Shown one piece after another: positions 5,354 to 8,830 of a stretch of DNA of 8,830 bases. This stretch comes from Sneathiella sp. (GTDB taxonomy: Bacteria; Pseudomonadota; Alphaproteobacteria; Sneathiellales; Sneathiellaceae). The DNA is taken from positions 1 to 8,830 of the forward strand of contig NVRR01000122.1 of NCBI GenBank assembly GCA_002732675.1, given 5' to 3'. How positions within the stretch are numbered: the stretch's first letter is position 1; every line of letters begins with the position of its first letter. The translations under genes were made by a program, and so were the position numbers. The notes under the pieces are model-generated. The model did not search any database, was not told where the DNA came from, and saw only the letters and a list, made by a program, of their open reading frames with translations.

Positions 5354-7032
5354 GTTTCACCCTCTGTGCCATCGTGCCGAGCCATAACCATTATCTTCAT
5401 ATCGTGCCGGTTATCGCCGCCATTCGCGCCCGCAAAGTTCCTGTTTTTATTATTGATGATGGCAGCGCCGAGCCCGCGAAATCGGCTCTGGCCGCATTGC
5501 ATGACCCTGAGCACGATATCATCGTCCATCGGATTAATGACAACGGCGGTAAGGGCCGCGCTGTTATTCAGGGCTTTCGTCTGGCCATTGCAGCGGGATA
5601 TAGTCATGCGTTGCAGGTCGATGCCGATGGCCAGCATGATACCGGTGCGTTACCGGCGCTGATCGCCGCAGCGACTGAAAACCCGTCGGCGCTGGTCAGC
5701 GGCCAGCCGATTTATGACGAGAGCATTCCAACGTCGCGCAAACTTGCCCGTTGGCTCACCCATATCTGGGTATGGATCGAGACATTGTCGATGCAAATTA
5801 CCGACAGTATGTGTGGCTACCGGCTGTATCCGCTGGCACCGGCGCTCGCCGTCGCAGAGCAGGAGCGGGTCGGGTCTCATATGGATTTTGACACCGAGAT
5901 CATGGTGCGTATGAGCTGGCGGGGGACGCCGGTGATCATGATCCCGGTCAAGGTCACTTACCCTGCCGACAATATCTCCAACTTCCGGCTGGTTGCCGAT
6001 AACTGGCGGATCACAAAGATGCATACGCGGCTGGTTTTTGGCATGGTGACGCGGTTGCCGCGGGTTATCCGCAATCGTCCCCGGAAACAACAAACCCCAC
6101 AGCATTGGGCCACACTGACGGAGCGCGGCGCTGCCTGGGGTCTTCGTCTGGTTTTCGGCCTCTACCGGCTGTTCGGGCGCCGTCTCAGCTGGTATGCCCT
6201 GCAGCCCGTCCTATTGTATTTCTTTGTGACCGGCGGCGTACAGCGCCGGGCTATTCAGGATTACTGGCGGCACCTCTATCGCGCGCGCGGCGGCCAGCAG
6301 GAGCCAACCCTCTGGCAGTTATGGCTGCATTTTCGGTCTTTCGGTCGCATGGCCCTTGATAAAGTCGCGGCCTGGCTTGGTGATATCAAGGTCGCAGATC
6401 TCACGTCCGATAATATGGCAGAGCTCGACCGGGTCGCCAATGCCGATACCGGCGTTGTAGTTTTCACGTCGCACCTGGGGAATGTCGAGGTACTGCGGGC
6501 GTTATCGGGCAAGCGCGGTGCCAACAGAATTACTGTTTTTGCCCATACCAAAAATGCCGTGCGATTTACCCAGATGCTTGCCGATTATAATCCGGCCTCG
6601 GCGGTGGATGTGATGGAGGTCGAGGATATCGGTCCGGCAACCCTGATTGAGCTACAAAACCGGCTGCAAAAGGGCGACTGGATCGTCATCGCCGGGGACA
6701 GGATCCCGGTATCCGGCGCAAAACGCATAACACATGTTTCGTTTCTGGGGGAATTAGCGCCGTTTTCCGAAGGGCCGGTGATCATTGCAAGTTTGCTGAA
6801 ATGCCCGGTCTATGTGATGAACTGCGTCCGCGAGGCGACGGGATTTCGCATCTTTTTTGCACAAATGGCAGACCGTATAATACTGCCCCGCAAAAATCGC
6901 GCGGCCGCCCTTCAAGCCTATGTCGATCAATATGCAAAGACCCTGGAGGAAATCTGTAAAAAATATCCCGATCAATGGTATAATTTTTTCGACTTCTGGG
7001 CAGAGCCAAAAAATTCGGGTTCAGATGAATAA
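5350..7032 (+). CDS. apeJ: Glycosyltransferase family 2 / LpxL-type acyltransferase fusion (ApeJ type)
   Basis: This 560-residue two-domain protein joins a glycosyltransferase to an acyltransferase. Residues 1 to about 240 are a GT2 (GT-A fold) domain like dolichyl-phosphate mannose synthases: CAIVPSHN at the N-terminus, IIDDGSAEP at 34-42, and the metal-binding DADGQHD at 91-97. Residues about 260-550 resemble the lipid A acyltransferase family (LpxL/HtrB): SHLGNVE supplies the HxxxxE pair His375 and Glu380, and GDR at 449-451 is a further family motif. A hydrophobic segment near 262-295 links the two domains and could anchor the protein to the inner membrane. The fusion is typical of aryl polyene loci and suggests that the polyene is attached to a sugar-bearing lipid. 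It starts in an ATGA overlap with the dehydratase gene. The sugar donor and acceptor are unknown. Confidence 0.88.
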   Translation: MSFTLCAIVPSHNHYLHIVPVIAAIRARKVPVFIIDDGSAEPAKSALAALHDPEHDIIVHRINDNGGKGRAVIQGFRLAIAAGYSHALQVDADGQHDTGALPALIAAATENPSALVSGQPIYDESIPTSRKLARWLTHIWVWIETLSMQITDSMCGYRLYPLAPALAVAEQERVGSHMDFDTEIMVRMSWRGTPVIMIPVKVTYPADNISNFRLVADNWRITKMHTRLVFGMVTRLPRVIRNRPRKQQTPQHWATLTERGAAWGLRLVFGLYRLFGRRLSWYALQPVLLYFFVTGGVQRRAIQDYWRHLYRARGGQQEPTLWQLWLHFRSFGRMALDKVAAWLGDIKVADLTSDNMAELDRVANADTGVVVFTSHLGNVEVLRALSGKRGANRITVFAHTKNAVRFTQMLADYNPASAVDVMEVEDIGPATLIELQNRLQKGDWIVIAGDRIPVSGAKRITHVSFLGELAPFSEGPVIIASLLKCPVYVMNCVREATGFRIFFAQMADRIILPRKNRAAALQAYVDQYAKTLEEICKKYPDQWYNFFDFWAEPKNSGSDE

Positions 7033-7050
7033 TAATATAATGAGAATATA

Positions 7051-7464
7051 ATGTTATCAGAAGAAATTATTGTAAAATCTCAGTTCTATGACCTGGACCC
7101 CATGGGAATTGTCTGGCACGGCAATTACCCCCGCTTCTTCGAGCAGGCGCGCTGCGCACTTCTCGACAGGATCGGCTATAACTATCAGCAAATGAGGGAG
7201 AGCGGCTACGAATGGCCGATCGTCGATATGCGGATCAAATATGTCCGCTCTATCCGATTTCCGCAAACGGTCAGGATCACAGCGACTTTGGCCGAATATG
7301 AAAACCGCCTAAAGATCAGTTACCTTATACAGGACAATGAAAGTCTGGAGAAACTGACCAAGGGATTTACAGTTCAAGTTGCGGTTGATAGAAGCAGTGA
7401 AGAAATGTTGTTTCAGTCCCCGGATATTTTCATCCAGAAAGTTGAAAGCCTGCTGTGCGCATAA
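7051..7464 (+). CDS. apeK: 4-hydroxybenzoyl-CoA thioesterase-family hot-dog protein (ApeK type)
   Basis: The 137-residue protein is an acyl-CoA/ACP thioesterase of the 4HBT/YbgC hot-dog family. The signature is YDLDPMGIVWHGNYPRFFEQAR at about 13-34, with Asp16 as the expected catalytic acid and His23-x-Asn25-Tyr26 in the substrate-binding helix region. The length fits the family (about 130-140 residues). In polyene clusters the enzyme may release a finished chain or edit stalled chains from the carrier protein; which of these applies is not visible here. It is separated from the fusion gene by an 18-base AT-rich spacer, one of only two gaps in the operon after 1018, with only a weak GAG before the ATG at 7051. 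It overlaps the LolA-like gene by 10 bases. Confidence 0.87.
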   Translation: MLSEEIIVKSQFYDLDPMGIVWHGNYPRFFEQARCALLDRIGYNYQQMRESGYEWPIVDMRIKYVRSIRFPQTVRITATLAEYENRLKISYLIQDNESLEKLTKGFTVQVAVDRSSEEMLFQSPDIFIQKVESLLCA

Positions 7465-8063
7465 CGATTGCCGTGATGATGTTGATTTTGGGCCTGTGCA
7501 CGTCGATGACGGCGAGGGCGGAGCCGCAGAAACTGGCCGCGGGCGAGGGCCTGCAGGGGCGCTTTGAGCAAGTGCGGCATTTGACCGGATTCGAACAGCC
7601 AATCCGCTCGACAGGGGTATTTTACCTGCTGCCCGGGATCGAGCTTATCTGGCAGACGGAAACCCCGTTTCGCACCCGGACAATACTTGACGATTTTGGC
7701 GTGCGGCAGGATGTGAAGGGGCGCCAGGTCACACAGATTGAGCTAAGCCGGTTTCCGGGATTGAAAGTCCTGCGCGACGCCCTGGAAGATTCGCTGAGCG
7801 GCAACTGGCAGCAACTGGAGGCTCTTTCCGGTCATAAATTACAGAAAAATGGTGATAAATGGCTGTTGCAAATGGCGCCGCAACCCGGTGGTCCGTCACT
7901 TCCCTTCCAACAGGTGAATTTTCAAATTGGCCGCTATCTTGAGACAGTCGAGATCGTGAAGGAGGGCGGCGATAAGGATGTCATCACTTTCTTCGATCAA
8001 AAGCAGGCGCCCATCGCGCAAATCCGCCAGTCGGCCGATGATAATGGTGGACCAGCCCAGTGA
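7455..8063 (+). CDS. apeL: Periplasmic LolA-like lipid/lipoprotein carrier (ApeL type)
   Basis: The product is 202 residues with a clear Sec signal peptide: basic Arg2, a hydrophobic core (about 5-18) and a probable signal peptidase I site after ARA at residue 22. No Cys follows the cleavage site, so it is soluble in the periplasm, not a lipoprotein. The mature part of about 180 residues matches LolA in size. The block LLPGIELIWQTETPFRTRTILDDFGVRQ, at about 58-85, is typical of the LolA-like family found with these exporters. By analogy it ferries the hydrophobic polyene lipid from inner to outer membrane, together with the exporter encoded just after it. The start is GTG at 7455, inside the thioesterase gene, with GAAAG about six bases before it; it is chosen because it gives an intact signal peptide. 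It overlaps the exporter gene by 4 bases. Confidence 0.85.
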   Translation: MRITIAVMMLILGLCTSMTARAEPQKLAAGEGLQGRFEQVRHLTGFEQPIRSTGVFYLLPGIELIWQTETPFRTRTILDDFGVRQDVKGRQVTQIELSRFPGLKVLRDALEDSLSGNWQQLEALSGHKLQKNGDKWLLQMAPQPGGPSLPFQQVNFQIGRYLETVEIVKEGGDKDVITFFDQKQAPIAQIRQSADDNGGPAQ

Positions 8064-8830
8064 AACGTACGGGATTTCTTATCTATCTGGCGGCGATAAT
8101 TTGTGCAGTTGTCGTTATTGGGGTGCGCTTCTCTGATGGCTTCCCGCTGGAAACGAATATCCTGGCGCTGCTGCCGGAGACGGAAGAAGCGGACTGGGTA
8201 CAGCGCGCCGACGCCGCACATAAGGCTCGCGGCGCTGACCAGCTGGTGGCATTGGTGGCGCATCCGGATTTTAAAGTCGCACGTAAAGCCGCGGGTCAAC
8301 TTGAGGCCGCACTGGACCAGGCGGACATTATCGACAGCGAGACCGGTTTATCGGACGGCGATGAATTTATGGCACTTGGCGAAATTTTGTTTCCCTTCCG
8401 CGCTGGATTGCTGAGCGACGCCGACCGGCGCGCACTGGCATCAGGCGAGGGGAAGGAGATTGCCGATCGGGCACTGGCGCAAATTCTCTCTCCGGTTTCT
8501 ATTGCCGATGCCGATCTGATCCGCGCTGATCCGTTGCTCCTGTTCCCGAATTTCCTCGCCAGCAAGCAAAACGGAGCGCCGCGCCTGCAAACAAGGGAGG
8601 GGGTTTTGGCGCTGGAAGACGGCGGTAAATGGTATGTACTTGTCAATGGCAAGCTGAGTGGTGCGCCGTTCGATCAGTCTTTTCAGGCCCGGACCCGCCA
8701 TGTTTTTGATCGCATGGAAGCTGAGTTTCTGGCTGAAAATGAACAAATCGAAATACTCAAAACCGGCGCCGTATTCTATGGCGAAGAAGCCTATCGGCAG
8801 GCGGAACGCGAGGCGAGCCTGATCGGCGGG
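8060..8830 (+). CDS. apeM: MMPL/RND-family exporter, N-terminal part (partial, ApeM type)
   Basis: This open frame begins with GTG at 8060 in a GTGA overlap with the LolA-like gene and runs without a stop to the right edge, giving 257 codons of a protein that is normally about 750-800 residues. It starts with one transmembrane helix (residues about 5-23) after MKRTGF, followed by a periplasmic region with ETNILALLPETEEAD at about 31-45, a DPLLLFP motif near 157-163, a YVLVNGKLSG motif, and ILKTGAVFYGEEAY near the cut. This is the first helix and large periplasmic loop of the MMPL-type exporters found in aryl polyene clusters. It is expected to use proton motive force to move the polyene lipid out of the inner membrane, with the LolA-like protein next door taking it onward. 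The membrane core and second loop lie outside the window. Confidence 0.85.
   Translation, partial: MKRTGFLIYLAAIICAVVVIGVRFSDGFPLETNILALLPETEEADWVQRADAAHKARGADQLVALVAHPDFKVARKAAGQLEAALDQADIIDSETGLSDGDEFMALGEILFPFRAGLLSDADRRALASGEGKEIADRALAQILSPVSIADADLIRADPLLLFPNFLASKQNGAPRLQTREGVLALEDGGKWYVLVNGKLSGAPFDQSFQARTRHVFDRMEAEFLAENEQIEILKTGAVFYGEEAYRQAEREASLIGG

Noticed and set aside
1..8830. CRISPR array, tRNA, rRNA, insertion sequence or attachment site
   Set aside because: I saw no regular spaced repeats, no tRNA-like cloverleaf, no transposase frame and no terminal inverted repeats; the genes fill almost all of the window.

Overview
The window is a stretch of a Gram-negative, probably proteobacterial chromosome. 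The mid-range GC, the LolA-like outer-membrane carrier, the lipoprotein signal and the lipid A-type acyltransferase domain all point to an outer membrane. The style of the phosphoenolpyruvate carboxylase C-terminus makes an alphaproteobacterium my best guess, but that is inference. All genes seen lie on the + strand.

Layout: (1) 1-453 is the C-terminal end of phosphoenolpyruvate carboxylase (ppc), a housekeeping gene that marks the left border. (2) 454-591 is the only sizeable non-coding stretch; it holds a hairpin after ppc, a perfect tandem 8-mer and a second hairpin. (3) 592-999 is a small lipoprotein gene with a good ribosome binding site. (4) 1018 to the right edge is a tightly packed run of eleven genes. 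In order they are a ketosynthase-like chain-length factor, a 1-acyl-glycerol-phosphate-type acyltransferase, two acyl carrier proteins, a COG4648-type membrane protein, an AMP-dependent acyl ligase, a hot-dog dehydratase, a glycosyltransferase/acyltransferase fusion, a 4HBT thioesterase, a periplasmic LolA-like protein, and the start of an MMPL/RND-type exporter that runs off the window. Eight of the ten junctions overlap by 4 to 20 bases and the other two gaps are 12 and 18 bases, so this is almost certainly one operon.

Gene families and order match apeC to apeM of the aryl polyene (APE) pigment clusters of Gram-negative bacteria. By that model, the ligase (ApeH) loads an aromatic acid starter on an acyl carrier protein. 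A ketosynthase partner encoded outside the window works with the ApeC chain-length factor, the dehydratase and a ketoreductase to build a conjugated polyene. The acyltransferases and glycosyltransferase attach it to a membrane lipid, and ApeL and ApeM move it to the outer membrane. The catalytic ketosynthases, ketoreductase and second dehydratase (apeO to apeR) are not in the window and should lie downstream. No gene for making the aromatic starter is visible.

This is a recognisable known class of system rather than a wholly new one. The less explained parts are the leading lipoprotein, the regulatory-looking region in front of it, and the identity of the final glycolipid carrier.
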